A DNA stretch of 64,000 nucleotides from Pseudoalteromonas sp. 0303 (lineage in GTDB: Bacteria; Pseudomonadota; Gammaproteobacteria; Enterobacterales; Alteromonadaceae): NCBI RefSeq assembly GCF_013349995.1, contig NZ_JABVXF010000003.1, positions 133,787 through 197,786 of the forward strand, given 5' to 3'. This document shows positions 16,305 through 25,651 of this stretch, piece by piece. Under the pieces are notes generated by a model that made no database searches, was not told the DNA's origin, and was given only the letters and a program-made list of their open reading frames with translations. Position 1 is the stretch's first letter. The number at the start of each line of letters is the position of its first letter. The position numbers and the translations under genes were made by a program.

Positions 16305-18674
16305 ATGAAATCAATAAAACCAAGCTTACTGGCACTTGCCATAGCAACACATTTTTCAGCCTTTGCTGATGACGCTAAGCCAAAACAAGATATGGAACGC
16401 TTAGTTATCACAGCAACAGGTTATGAACAAAAAGTTACCGAAGCACCTGCAAGTATTTCAATTATCACTAATGAAGATATTAAGTCTCATGCCTTCACCT
16501 CAGTACTTGATGCTGTACAGTATTTAGAAGGTATCGACATTGGTACAACCCGTGATAAAACAGGCCAAGGTAGTGTAAGTATGCGTGGTTTAACAGGTGA
16601 ATACACCCTGTTACTTATTGATGGTAAACGCCAAAATAACCATGGCGACATATACCCAAACAATTTTGGTGGCAACGCGTTTAACCACGTACCACCGGTT
16701 GATGCCATTGAACGTGTTGAAGTAATCCGTGGCCCTGCATCAACGCTTTATGGTGCAGATGCACTTGGTGGTGTAATTAATATCATCACTAAAAAGCACA
16801 CAGACAGCTGGAGTGGTGCAGTATCTTTTAGCCGTTCATTACAACAAAACGATGATTTTGGTGATGACATTACCACTGACTTTAGTGTGATGGGTCCGCT
16901 TATCAAAGACGTATTAAGCTTAGGTGTACGCGGCAGCGTTTACGAGCAACAAGCATCATCGCCAACATTTGAACCAGCAACCGATCCTAATGGTGTTGTA
17001 CATGCTCGTTCATTAGGTTTTGGTAGTGGCGGTCGTACCGTTGACAATACAAACGAGCAGTATGGTTTTACTTTAACTTATACACCGTTTGAGTCGCATC
17101 ATTTACGTTTTGATTACGATAACTCAAGCCAAGTGTACGACAACACGCCAAGCTACGACATTGAGTCTGGCACCATTACTTACCCGCTTGGTACTAAAGA
17201 TAACATTGAATCAATTTGGCAAGACCGCCGCGGCCAAGTAAACCCGCGCGCAGGTTATGCGGCAGACCAAGAGTTTGACCGTGAATGGTGGTCACTCAGC
17301 TACGATGGTGAACTTAATTGGGCAACGGTTAAGGCCTCTGTATCTTATGTTGATACGCAAAACAATGGCCGTACTTTACCACTGAGTGTAAGCGAGCGAT
17401 TAGAGCTACAAGCTATGTACGATGGTACAGGCGAATACGAGGGAATGGACGAACAAGCACGTAAAGATTTAGCTGAAGAAACATTCTTACCGCGCCCTGC
17501 TCGCCCTCTAGAAAGCAACCAATATACTTATGACTTACGCTTTGATATTCCTATCACAGGTAGCTTTGGTAGCCATAACCTAGCAATTGGTGGCCAGCTT
17601 ATCGACGGTGAATTAAAAGACGGCGTATTTGGCCTTGAAAGTGACCAAGCAGGTCAAGTGCAAGAGCAAAACATGTACTCAATCTTTGCCGAAGATAACT
17701 GGATGGCAACTGACAACTTCACCTTTACATTAGGTGCTCGTTACGATGACCATGATGTATTTGGCAGCCAAGTATCACCGCGCGTTTACGGTGTATACAA
17801 CCTCTCTGACACTTGGACCTTAAAAGGTGGTGTAAGTACAGGTTATAAAACGCCGCAAACCACCGATCTTTACGACGGTATCACCGGATTTGGTGGTCAG
17901 GGCACAAGCCCATTTGCGGGTAACCCAGATTTAGAACCAGAAACCAGTGTGAACTCTGAAGTTGCACTTTATTGGACTTCGCTTGATGGCGATCACAACA
18001 TTAATGTGACTTACTACAACACCAAGTTTGAAGACAAAATTGCCCGCGGCGACACTATTTTAAGCTGTGAACAAACTAACGATGTACGCCCTTGTGTGAA
18101 CTTAGGTCAGTACGATCAACTTGGCTACGATAGCTACAGCCAAAAGATCAATATCGACGAAGTAGACCTTCAAGGTGTTGAAATTGCTGGTCAATACACA
18201 ATCACTAAAACAGTGTCTGTTAACGGTAACTACACGTGGACTGATAGCGAACAAAAGAGCGGTCCTGAACAAGGTCAACCATTAACTAACTCAGCTGAGC
18301 ACATGGCAAACCTTACCCTAAACTGGGAAGCGACTGACTTTATGAACTTATACCTACAAGGTGTATATCGTTCAGACCGTTACCGCGGTTGGGATAACGT
18401 GCACGACAAAGCGCTGTATTACAAAAACTACAACCTACTTAATTTAGGTGCGCAGTTTTATGTAAATGAGTACGTGCAAATCAATGCCCGTGTAAACAAC
18501 CTATTAGACGAAGATTTCACCTCGTATAGCACAAGCTATACCGACCTAAATGGCGATGGTGAGTATGAATACCTAACAGGTCGCGGTGTAGTTAGCGAAG
18601 TCACATTCACAGACGACTACAACGTTAAAGATAAAGGCCGTAATTTCTGGATTGGCGTTACTGCTTACTTCTAA
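16305..18674 (+). CDS. TonB-dependent outer-membrane receptor (CirA/FepA-like)
   Basis: Imports a ligand, most likely a ferric siderophore or degradation product, across the outer membrane with TonB energy. Signal peptide ends near AFADD. The TonB box-like MERLVITATGYEQ is followed by a plug domain (APASISIITNEDI, SMRGLTGEYTLLLIDGKRQ, VEVIRGPASTLYGADALGG) and a 22-strand barrel ending in Phe (GVTAYF). The plug matches the CirA/FepA/IroN group. ATG 16305 begins a normal signal peptide; the frame opens 78 bases earlier. Upstream, 16211-16229 matches the Fur consensus only weakly (about 11 of 19), so iron control is possible but not shown. Confidence 0.88.
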   Translation: MKSIKPSLLALAIATHFSAFADDAKPKQDMERLVITATGYEQKVTEAPASISIITNEDIKSHAFTSVLDAVQYLEGIDIGTTRDKTGQGSVSMRGLTGEYTLLLIDGKRQNNHGDIYPNNFGGNAFNHVPPVDAIERVEVIRGPASTLYGADALGGVINIITKKHTDSWSGAVSFSRSLQQNDDFGDDITTDFSVMGPLIKDVLSLGVRGSVYEQQASSPTFEPATDPNGVVHARSLGFGSGGRTVDNTNEQYGFTLTYTPFESHHLRFDYDNSSQVYDNTPSYDIESGTITYPLGTKDNIESIWQDRRGQVNPRAGYAADQEFDREWWSLSYDGELNWATVKASVSYVDTQNNGRTLPLSVSERLELQAMYDGTGEYEGMDEQARKDLAEETFLPRPARPLESNQYTYDLRFDIPITGSFGSHNLAIGGQLIDGELKDGVFGLESDQAGQVQEQNMYSIFAEDNWMATDNFTFTLGARYDDHDVFGSQVSPRVYGVYNLSDTWTLKGGVSTGYKTPQTTDLYDGITGFGGQGTSPFAGNPDLEPETSVNSEVALYWTSLDGDHNINVTYYNTKFEDKIARGDTILSCEQTNDVRPCVNLGQYDQLGYDSYSQKINIDEVDLQGVEIAGQYTITKTVSVNGNYTWTDSEQKSGPEQGQPLTNSAEHMANLTLNWEATDFMNLYLQGVYRSDRYRGWDNVHDKALYYKNYNLLNLGAQFYVNEYVQINARVNNLLDEDFTSYSTSYTDLNGDGEYEYLTGRGVVSEVTFTDDYNVKDKGRNFWIGVTAYF

Positions 18675-18686
18675 GAAAACTCCCTG

Positions 18687-18722
18687 AAAATAGACAGCAT
18701 GCAGTCATGTGCTGTCTATTTT
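18687..18722 (+). terminator. Rho-independent terminator of the TonB receptor
   Basis: AAAATAGACAGCA (18687-18699) and TGCTGTCTATTTT (18710-18722) form a perfect 13-bp stem with a 10-nt loop, and the right arm runs into TTTTT. It lies 12 bases after the stop. Confidence 0.85.
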
Positions 18723-18828
18723 TCTAACTACACTATTACTCCTACTGTCAGTATTCTTTTTACTGTCACTAAACTGCCAACTTCACACACTAAGCTGATG
18801 ATACCTGCGTAAGCTTATTTGTCAGTCT

Positions 18829-19737
18829 ATGGAACATATCCTTACAGCCAGCGGTATCTGTATTAGTTATCAAGATGAAGGCGATAAAAATGCGCCAGTG
18901 ATCATCTTAATTATTGGCTTAGGTGCTCAATTTACCGTTTGGCCAGAGTCGCTATATTTTGGCTTGGTCGAAAAAGGCTTTCGGGTTATTCGTTTTGATA
19001 ATCGTGATGCAGGGCTGTCCTCATCGTTAGATGAGTTAGGCAAGCCGAGTCTCGTAAAGCATTGGCTTAGCCGCCGATTACCCATTCGCTCAAAGCTGCC
19101 CTATTCGCTCGATGACATGGCTCGCGATGTAAAAGAATTAATGGATGCACTTGCTATCAAAAAAGCGCACTTAGTGGGGGCTTCGATGGGTGGCATGATT
19201 GCGCAAATTGCCGCAGCAAAGTATAAAAAACGTGTACTGAGCTTAACTTCAATTATGTCGAGTAGCTCGCCGTTATCGTTTTCGGGTTCAAACATTAATC
19301 TGCTAGTAAAGCTCGCTAAAATACGCCCCCGAAGCAGTAATAAAGAAGCCGCGATTGATTACAATGTTAGGCTCAACCAACTCATTGGCAGCCCAGCCTA
19401 CCCACAAGATGAACACGCTTTATACGCCAACGCAGAACGCTATATTGAGCGGGCCCACACGAATCAAACAGGCTTTAAACGTCAGCTTGCAGCCATTGCC
19501 GCAACGCCTTATCGCGAGCAATTACTAAAAAAGATTAAAGCTCCCACATTAGTAATTCATGGCAGCGCTGATCCTGTTATGCCACTGTCTGCGGGTATCA
19601 ACACCGCACTGTTAATAAAGCGCAGTAAGTTAAAAGTTGTGCCTGGAATGGGCCATGATTTTCCGCCCGCTTTAATGAAAAAAATGACGAAGTGGATTGC
19701 TAAACACGCAGCTAAAGTCAACGCTAAAAAACCCTAA
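18829..19737 (+). CDS. Alpha/beta-fold hydrolase
   Basis: Cytoplasmic hydrolase of about 302 aa. The oxyanion region is IIGLGAQ, followed by the strand-turn RVIRFDNRDAGLSS. The nucleophile elbow is GASMGG (Ser near residue 123), the acid is in HGSADPVMP, and the His is in PGMGHDFP. The DNRDAGLS and GASMGGMIAQ motifs are typical of the esterase/proline-iminopeptidase-like group found in many Proteobacteria. Specific substrate unknown. The start ATG lacks a strong ribosome site. Confidence 0.83.
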   Translation: MEHILTASGICISYQDEGDKNAPVIILIIGLGAQFTVWPESLYFGLVEKGFRVIRFDNRDAGLSSSLDELGKPSLVKHWLSRRLPIRSKLPYSLDDMARDVKELMDALAIKKAHLVGASMGGMIAQIAAAKYKKRVLSLTSIMSSSSPLSFSGSNINLLVKLAKIRPRSSNKEAAIDYNVRLNQLIGSPAYPQDEHALYANAERYIERAHTNQTGFKRQLAAIAATPYREQLLKKIKAPTLVIHGSADPVMPLSAGINTALLIKRSKLKVVPGMGHDFPPALMKKMTKWIAKHAAKVNAKKP

Positions 19738-19761
19738 AAGCATGATAGAATTATCATATAA

Positions 19762-19986
19762 TTTATAAGGTTAGCGTTTTATGCAAAACGCGGGGTTAAG
19801 CATGACTTGCTAACCATTGGTTTATCTGAAGAGCTAAAACGTGCAGCTGTGGCACAAAAAGCCAGAGGCTGGAGCTACTCAAAAAAAGCACTCAATACAC
19901 TGAATGTCAGCAATATTGAGTTTGTAGATTGGCAGCCCCGCTCGGCAAAGAACTTTCCGTTACTAATAATTGATGAATTAGAGTAA
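19762..19986 (+). pseudogene. Small gene (about 68 codons) broken by a one-base frameshift
   Basis: A frame of 74 codons without a start codon runs to the TAA at 19984. The ATG at 19781 lies in another frame and stops after ten codons. Adding one A to the A-run at 19785-19788 would join them into MQKRGVKHDLLTIGLSEELK..., ending KNFPLLIIDELE. AAGG at 19767-19770 could be its ribosome site. The peptide is not recognised. Either a recent frameshift or a homopolymer error. Confidence 0.5.
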
Positions 19987-20000
19987 AGCTCTTTTATTTG

Positions 20001-21368
20001 TTAAACACTAAATTGATGCCATGGGCCTGTTATAGCAAGTGTTTTTGAAGGTGAGTAAACGTTCACAAACAAAGTACTACCATCTGGTGAAAAACAGGCA
20101 CCTGCCAGCTCGGTTTGCGCCACTAAACGGGCAAAATTATAAACTTGCCCTTGTGGTGTCACACCTCGAAGATGATTATCAACCACATCGGTGTATTGGT
20201 CTTCACAGACAATTAAGTGACCATTAGGTGACACGGTTAGGTTATCGCCAAAGTTGTAGAGGGTTTTACTAGTACTTTCTACAAACAATGAAATTTTACC
20301 AGGTTGCTGTGCTTCTTTATCTGTGCCCTCAAATTCTGATGGCTGATATTTCATAACCTGACCAAGTTGTTTTTTACCACCATTGGTACAGCAGAAATAA
20401 AGCTCTTTATCACCCCAGTGAATACCTTCACCGCGAGCAAACAATGCTGCACCTTGTTTGTAGCCGCGTAGGCGTAGGTCGTCTTTCGGGCTTTCAGGGT
20501 TATCTAGATTGACCCACTCAACCTCAAGCTCTTGATGTAGCCCCATAGCTTTATTATTCCAGTTACGGCTATCGAATTGTGGCTTACCTTTTACCACCAT
20601 CGCTTGTAATTGCCCGCCTTTATGCAGCTTGCCATATTCATTTGGAATAAAACGATAAAAGACGCTATCACCTTTGTCTTCTGTTAAATAAACAATGCCA
20701 GTGCGCGGATCAACAGCAGCCGCTTCGTGGTTAAATCGACCCATGGCTTTTAATGGCTCAGGTTTAATTAAGCCTTTGCTATTTGCGGGTACTTCAAAAA
20801 TATAACCATGATCTTGGTTAAATCCATCGGCTTTGGTATCTGTGGTTTCTTCGCACGTAAGCCAGGTGCCCCATGGCGTAATACCGCCAGAACAATTACG
20901 AATAGTGCCGACCAATGACAAGTATTCTTGCTCTTTTTGATGGGTTTTTAAGTTATAAACGATATGACTTGTGCCACCCGGTAACGCCACACCGTCACTG
21001 TTAGTATCAAAAGCCAGGGGCGTTTTATGGTTGGCAATACTTGCTTCAGCTTTCGCTAAATCTTTTGGTTTTAGCTCATGGTTTCGCACTAATGCAACGC
21101 GGTCATTACCAAGCGCTAGGCAACCCATGCCATCGGCTTTATCGGGTACCGTAAACCCATCAGACATTTTCTCACCTAGGCTTGAAACTACTTGATAACT
21201 AAAGCCCTCGGGTAAGTCGAGCAGTTTATCTGGATCGGGAATTAACGGGCCAAAGCCCACAGCCGTTGTTTTTAAATCACCTAACGACACTTTACCTATG
21301 GCACTTTTTGATAACCCTAAAAAGGCCAATGTGCCCGCCCCTACTAAAAATTCTCGACGTGAAACCAT
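20001..21368 (-). CDS. Tat-exported PhoX-family (DUF839) protein
   Basis: Begins with a twin-arginine signal (SRREFLVGAGTLAFLGLS), so it is exported folded. The body shows PhoX/DUF839 signatures: RNHELKP, NCSGGITPWGTWLTCEE, GRFNHEAAAVDP, YLTEDKGDSVFYRFIP and NLTVSPNGHLIVCED. PhoX enzymes are alkaline phosphatases with calcium and iron cofactors; many DUF839 relatives have undefined activity, so phosphatase function is inferred. GGAG at a good distance supports the start. A Fur-box-like dyad lies 170 bp upstream in the divergent spacer. Confidence 0.85.
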   Translation of the reverse strand: MVSRREFLVGAGTLAFLGLSKSAIGKVSLGDLKTTAVGFGPLIPDPDKLLDLPEGFSYQVVSSLGEKMSDGFTVPDKADGMGCLALGNDRVALVRNHELKPKDLAKAEASIANHKTPLAFDTNSDGVALPGGTSHIVYNLKTHQKEQEYLSLVGTIRNCSGGITPWGTWLTCEETTDTKADGFNQDHGYIFEVPANSKGLIKPEPLKAMGRFNHEAAAVDPRTGIVYLTEDKGDSVFYRFIPNEYGKLHKGGQLQAMVVKGKPQFDSRNWNNKAMGLHQELEVEWVNLDNPESPKDDLRLRGYKQGAALFARGEGIHWGDKELYFCCTNGGKKQLGQVMKYQPSEFEGTDKEAQQPGKISLFVESTSKTLYNFGDNLTVSPNGHLIVCEDQYTDVVDNHLRGVTPQGQVYNFARLVAQTELAGACFSPDGSTLFVNVYSPSKTLAITGPWHQFSV

Positions 21369-21537
21369 GCTAACTCCAAGCTAAAACCAGCTTTATCATA
21401 CAAATAAAAAAGGCATTATAAAGCAATGAAACGATAAAAAGTTACATCATCACAATATTCACGAAATTGTCATAAAGCTTGATTTAACTGATAGAACCCG
21501 TACAACATGAATAAGTAATTGATCTAGACTTAACTTA

Positions 21538-21556
21538 ATTGAAAATCATTTTCAAT
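21538..21556. promoter_or_regulatory. Fur-box-like 19-bp perfect dyad
   Basis: ATTGAAAAT-C-ATTTTCAAT is a perfect 9-1-9 palindrome. Its core TGAAAATCATTTTCA differs from the Fur 7-1-7 core TGATAATNATTATCA at two symmetric positions. It lies 72 bp before the DUF4920 start and 170 bp before the divergent PhoX-like gene. Confidence 0.65.
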
Positions 21557-21627
21557 CTCATTAAACTTTTATCATACATGTAAATCGCTTAAACTAAGGC
21601 TTAATTTTATTTCAAGAAGCAACCGCT

Positions 21628-22008
21628 ATGTTCCTAAAATCAGAAACATTTATTGCATTTTCATTGGCGCTTTTAAGCTTTAGCCAACACGCCTTTAGCT
21701 TACAGTTTGGCAATCCAGTCGACAGTGACAAACTCATTAAAATTTCGACGGTTATGGCCTCACCAGACGATTACCTTGCAAGTCCAATTACCGTGGAAGG
21801 GACTATCACTGGGGTTTGCGAAAAACGTGGTTGCTGGATGACGCTTGCATCTGACAAACGCTTTGAAAACTTACGTATCAAAGTTGAAGATGGCGACATG
21901 GTATTCCCGATGACGGCTAAAGGCAGTAAAGCTATCGCTGGCAAGGTAATACATCTGTGTATAATCAACATCGATCGTGCCTTTTTGATAAAAGACACTG
22001 CCGTATAA
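21628..22008 (+). pseudogene. DUF4920 family exported protein, 3' end replaced
   Basis: Signal peptide (FIAFSLALLSFSQHAFS) followed by a normal DUF4920 start: VEGTITGVCEKRGCWMTL and MVFPMTAKGSKAIA. After about 21942 the frame reads antisense of another gene (KVIHLCIINIDRAFLIK) and stops by chance, so roughly the last 40-50 residues are missing. The break coincides with the truncated end of a gene from the opposite strand, so one deletion removed the 3' ends of two convergent genes. A Fur-like dyad lies upstream. Probably non-functional. Confidence 0.75.
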
Positions 22009-22521
22009 TAAGGCTTTTGAGCTTAATCGGTATCCTGAAATAAGTGCAATATCATAAGTATCGTGCGATAAATCCCAATCATAGGTATCGTCATCATAAT
22101 TACCCGCTAATAGTGGACCATACCCCGCATCTTCACTGCGAATATAGCCAAGGCTGACAGCCATAGAGAAGTTTTTCTCGACAGCCGATTATAAAGGGCT
22201 GCCATAAAATTGATGCTTAATAGCATATTTTTCATAATCATGATCGCCACCAATACCAGCCCCTACGGTAAGCTCCGTCGAATAACCTAAGGTCATACTC
22301 ATCGAAGTCGTTATCGCTGTACTCGTTGAAGTACTCTCGCTGGTATCTTTCGCAATGATCTTGCTTGTATCTGTACCAACGGTTGCACGAAAATGAAAGG
22401 GGTCACTGTTGATCTCTGGGCTCTCAAAGCGGGCCATCGATACACCTGTTTCGGTTGTCGATTGACAGCCTGCTAATAAACCTAAAGCTATAAACGCCAA
22501 AAAAGGCTTAAACATTTTCAC
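21943..22521 (-). pseudogene. Outer-membrane beta-barrel lipoprotein, truncated and with an in-frame stop
   Basis: Starts with a lipoprotein signal (lipobox LAGC, Cys near residue 19) and beta-strand-like repeats (MTLGYSTELTVGAGIGG, FSMAVSLGYIRSED, LSSKALLYGSVFYQKG). A TAA at 22189-22191 interrupts KHQFYGSPL and the same frame continues as SAVEKNFSMAVS, so this is a nonsense mutation, not a frameshift. The 3' end is cut at about 21943, where sequence passes into the convergent DUF4920 gene. Two independent lesions mark it as decayed. Original function unknown. Confidence 0.75.
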
Positions 22522-22619
22522 GTAATTTCCTTATATATTATTATTTTAACGCGAAGGTTCTAGGCTAAGGCCTTATAGCTCGCAATAAATTAATGACAAA
22601 AAAGGTACAAACTCTATTG

Positions 22620-23069
22620 TTAAGCGCGTTCATCCTTCGGTGATTCCATTACCACATGAGTGGTAATGGTTCGTACCTGTGGAATTGAGCCGAGCACATC
22701 TGCATGAAACGCTTTGTAGGACTTGAGATCCGCCGTCTCAACCCTCAGCAAATATTCGAACGAGCCAGTTACATTGTGGCACTCTTTTACTTCATCAATA
22801 AACTCAAGAGCGTGTTCGAATGCTCGCTGAGATACTGTTGAGTGCTCATTTAAACCAACCCCAACATAAGCGATAAATCCTAAGCCAACAGCCTGATTAT
22901 TAATAACCGCCCGATACCCAGCAATAACCCCAAGCTTTTCTAGTTCTTGTACTCTACGAAGGCATGCCGATGGCGATAAACCCACTTTATCTGCCAGCTC
23001 GGCATTGGCAATTCGGCCATTGCGTTTAAGCTCATGCAATATTCTGTCGTTAATTTTATCTTTTTTCAT
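22620..23069 (-). CDS. Lrp/AsnC family transcriptional regulator
   Basis: Residues 1-60 are the AsnC-type helix-turn-helix (NDRILHELKRNGRIANAELA, DKVGLSPSACLRRVQELEKLG). A RAM ligand-binding domain follows (GFIAYVGVGLNEHS, ECHNVTGSFEYLLRVET), at the usual length of about 150 aa. It diverges from a LysE-type exporter, the classic arrangement in which an amino acid effector switches on its own export. Target and effector are inference from context. Confidence 0.92.
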   Translation of the reverse strand: MKKDKINDRILHELKRNGRIANAELADKVGLSPSACLRRVQELEKLGVIAGYRAVINNQAVGLGFIAYVGVGLNEHSTVSQRAFEHALEFIDEVKECHNVTGSFEYLLRVETADLKSYKAFHADVLGSIPQVRTITTHVVMESPKDERA

Positions 23070-23168
23070 TTTTGATTGTGAATCTTAAACATACGCAACA
23101 ACATTAAGCGCAAAAATTGCGTGCATTACAACTTATAATTGCATCTTAATTTAAATGGAGAGATAGCG

Positions 23169-23759
23169 ATGAGTTTTGAAATTTTAACAGCCTTGGCATT
23201 ATTTGCTTTGGTGTCATCAATTACCCCTGGACCAAATAACTTAATGTTGATGAGCTCAGGTGCTAACTTTGGCTTTAAAAGAACCACACCACACTTACTT
23301 GGCGTGACGCTTGGCTTTATGTTGATGCTGGTTTTGGTGGGCCTTGGCATCATGCAGCTATTTGACTTGTTTCCACCAAGCTACTTGATATTAAAGGTAT
23401 TTTGCATTGCTTACTTGCTCTATCTGGCGTTTAAAATTGCCACAAGTAACGCACAACAAAAAGCCAGTAGTGAAAGTAAGCCGTTTACTTTTATTCAGGC
23501 TGCACTATTTCAATGGGTGAACCCAAAAGCGTGGGCAATGGCATTAAGCGCGGTAAGCTTATATGCCCCAGACAAAAACCTCACCTCTGTGTTAATCGTA
23601 AGCCTCGTATTTGGCTTAATTAACCTGCCGTGTGTCAGCTCGTGGACTTTACTTGGCGAAAAGCTGCAACACTGGCTTGCCAGCCCAAAGCGCTTAAAAG
23701 CATTTAACTACCTAATGGCAATACTATTAATCGCTTCAGTGATGTTTAGTTTGTTTTAA
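23169..23759 (+). CDS. LysE/RhtB family amino acid exporter
   Basis: Inner-membrane exporter of about 196 aa with six predicted helices. Family signature SSITPGPNNLMLMSSGANFG is near the N-terminus, and QWVNPKAWAMALSAVS lies in the middle. GGAGAG at 23157-23162 fixes the start at ATG 23169. Divergent from the Lrp-type regulator, which likely controls it. The substrate is probably an amino acid. Confidence 0.92.
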   Translation: MSFEILTALALFALVSSITPGPNNLMLMSSGANFGFKRTTPHLLGVTLGFMLMLVLVGLGIMQLFDLFPPSYLILKVFCIAYLLYLAFKIATSNAQQKASSESKPFTFIQAALFQWVNPKAWAMALSAVSLYAPDKNLTSVLIVSLVFGLINLPCVSSWTLLGEKLQHWLASPKRLKAFNYLMAILLIASVMFSLF

Positions 23760-23905
23760 TTTGAGCAAGCTTTGCTTGGCAGTAGTGTATTGAAAGCTTA
23801 GCTATCAATAAATGAACTAACGATTAAAGCATTTTTGAATCATAGGTAGGATTTAAAGGTGAGTAATTTTTCCTGTGCTAAGCTTTATTTACCTAGAGCT
23901 TTTCA

Positions 23906-25051
23906 GTGCGACTCATGGCTAGTAACGTAGAGAATTACTTTTACCACGGCTTTTTTGTCTTCTTACTCATTACGGTAGTAACCTGCTCCATTATAGCCAC
24001 GCGCCTGATGCGCAGTAGTTTTAATAACCGCTCGATTTACTTATTTAACCTGTTTTTTTACCTTGGTGTAATTGGCTTTGCATGGCTTTGGATCCAAGAC
24101 TTATTAGACCTTACGCCAAGTTTTCGCTCTGGTGTGGTGATTTATATGATCTCCATGACATTACTGCAATTATCCATTTATAACCATGATGAACCCAGCC
24201 GCTTTAATAAGATAATCATTGCGCATGGTGCTATTTTTTCTGTATTTGTCCTCCTTACTCAAAATATAAATCAACTTGCCCTTGTTGAAGCCTGTTTTAC
24301 GCTAAGCGTGTTACCTGCACTTATTTACTACACAACAAAGCGCGCTGTCTGTGAGAAGAACATAGGCAATACAGTGTTGTCGATGGCGCAGTGTATTCTT
24401 CTTTTGGTGCCTATTTCACAGCTGAGTATCATTACCCATGAACACAATTTAGCGACCTTATACTCTCTCACGGTTATTGCCCATGCAACCGTGTTTGTTA
24501 TGACTGGCCTTGGTCTCATCACTACCCTGTTAGTGGATGAAAAAAAACGCTATTTGGAGCTGTCTTTAAAAGATCCACTTACCGGGCTTTACAATCGCCG
24601 CGGACTACAATTCATTATCGAACAGCAGCAACTATTCAGCCCAAGTCAAACATCTAGCTTATTCGCCTGCGTAGTTGATATTGATTACTTCAAACGTATT
24701 AATGATAGTTACGGGCATGATGGCGGTGACCTAGTACTCGAAGTGTTCTCTGATCTAATGAAACACCATTTGAAAAAAGAAGACTTATGTTGCAGGCTCG
24801 GCGGTGAAGAATTTTTACTGTTGTTCTTTGCTACCGACATCAAGTCAGCGACACAATTTTTAGAAGGCCTTCGTAAAACCATCGAAGGCAGTCAAATAGC
24901 TTATCAAGAGCACCGTATACCTGTCACCGCTAGCTTTGGTTTAACCAACTGGCAGTCAAATGACAGCTTTGAAAGCTTAGTAAACCGCGCAGACAAAGCT
25001 GTTTATGAGGCGAAAGATAATGGTCGAAACCAAATTAAAATAAACGCTTAA
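23906..25051 (+). CDS. Membrane-bound diguanylate cyclase
   Basis: Seven or so hydrophobic helices in residues 10-215 form an uncharacterised membrane sensor. A C-terminal GGDEF domain follows, with LKDPLTGLYNRRGL at its start and the active motif GGEEF at 299-303. The inhibitory RxxD is degenerate (KKED), so product inhibition may be lost. GTG 23906 is listed because AGAG lies eight bases before it; ATG 23915 is the alternative. Its stop overlaps the convergent cytochrome gene by four bases. Confidence 0.88.
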   Translation: MRLMASNVENYFYHGFFVFLLITVVTCSIIATRLMRSSFNNRSIYLFNLFFYLGVIGFAWLWIQDLLDLTPSFRSGVVIYMISMTLLQLSIYNHDEPSRFNKIIIAHGAIFSVFVLLTQNINQLALVEACFTLSVLPALIYYTTKRAVCEKNIGNTVLSMAQCILLLVPISQLSIITHEHNLATLYSLTVIAHATVFVMTGLGLITTLLVDEKKRYLELSLKDPLTGLYNRRGLQFIIEQQQLFSPSQTSSLFACVVDIDYFKRINDSYGHDGGDLVLEVFSDLMKHHLKKEDLCCRLGGEEFLLLFFATDIKSATQFLEGLRKTIEGSQIAYQEHRIPVTASFGLTNWQSNDSFESLVNRADKAVYEAKDNGRNQIKINA

Positions 25052-25569
25052 AGCATATTCTTTAGGGTCGCGTCTTTATCTATGAAGTGATGCTTAAGCG
25101 CCGCTAAAATATGGATTGAAAGAGCAGCTGATAGCACATAGCCAGATAAAATATGAATTTGCCAGCCAAAATCGCTTAACCAGGCGCTTGACGCAACGGC
25201 CTGACCTGCTTCGTTATAATTACTAGCCACTAACTGCCACGAAAAAACGGCAATACCAAAGCCGCCGAAACCACTATAAAAAGCACCAGACAGTAACATT
25301 ACAGCTAGCAAGATTAGCAAGCCCCAATGATATAAATGCAACCACTTAGTTAAGCTTGTTTGTACAGTAGATTGAAACGGCTGATAGAGCCTATAAACTA
25401 TTCTTAACAGCCAGACGATGGCAATGATCACCGCAATTGATTTATGCCAATGATACAAACTGTAGTCAGTCACCCAGGTCATGTAGTAACCCAAAACAAG
25501 TACGCTAATGACTAATAGCGCACTGAGCCAATGCAGTAACTTATGTGTTTTCTGTGTCTTTTTTGTCAT
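25048..25569 (-). CDS. Cytochrome b561 family protein
   Basis: Four-helix inner-membrane dihaem cytochrome of 173 aa, which shuttles electrons from the quinone pool. The opening KTHKLLHWLSALLV carries the first conserved His, and LYHWHKSIAVI, LYHWGLLILL and WQIHILSGYV with LSIHILAALKHHF provide the other haem-ligand histidines. The length and the C-terminal HH motif fit bacterial b561. No redox partner is adjacent. Convergent overlap of four bases with the GGDEF gene. Confidence 0.9.
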   Translation of the reverse strand: MTKKTQKTHKLLHWLSALLVISVLVLGYYMTWVTDYSLYHWHKSIAVIIAIVWLLRIVYRLYQPFQSTVQTSLTKWLHLYHWGLLILLAVMLLSGAFYSGFGGFGIAVFSWQLVASNYNEAGQAVASSAWLSDFGWQIHILSGYVLSAALSIHILAALKHHFIDKDATLKNML

Positions 25570-25651
25570 GAACTTTATCCTTAAAAACTGTATTCATGAC
25601 TTAATAGTAAAGATTAAGCTTCTGTTTTAAATAAGATTGTGACGAAACCCA

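Noticed and set aside
22165..22191. Frameshift between the two lipoprotein pieces
   Set aside because: The two pieces are in the same frame, separated by a single TAA and eight codons, so it is a nonsense codon, not a shift.
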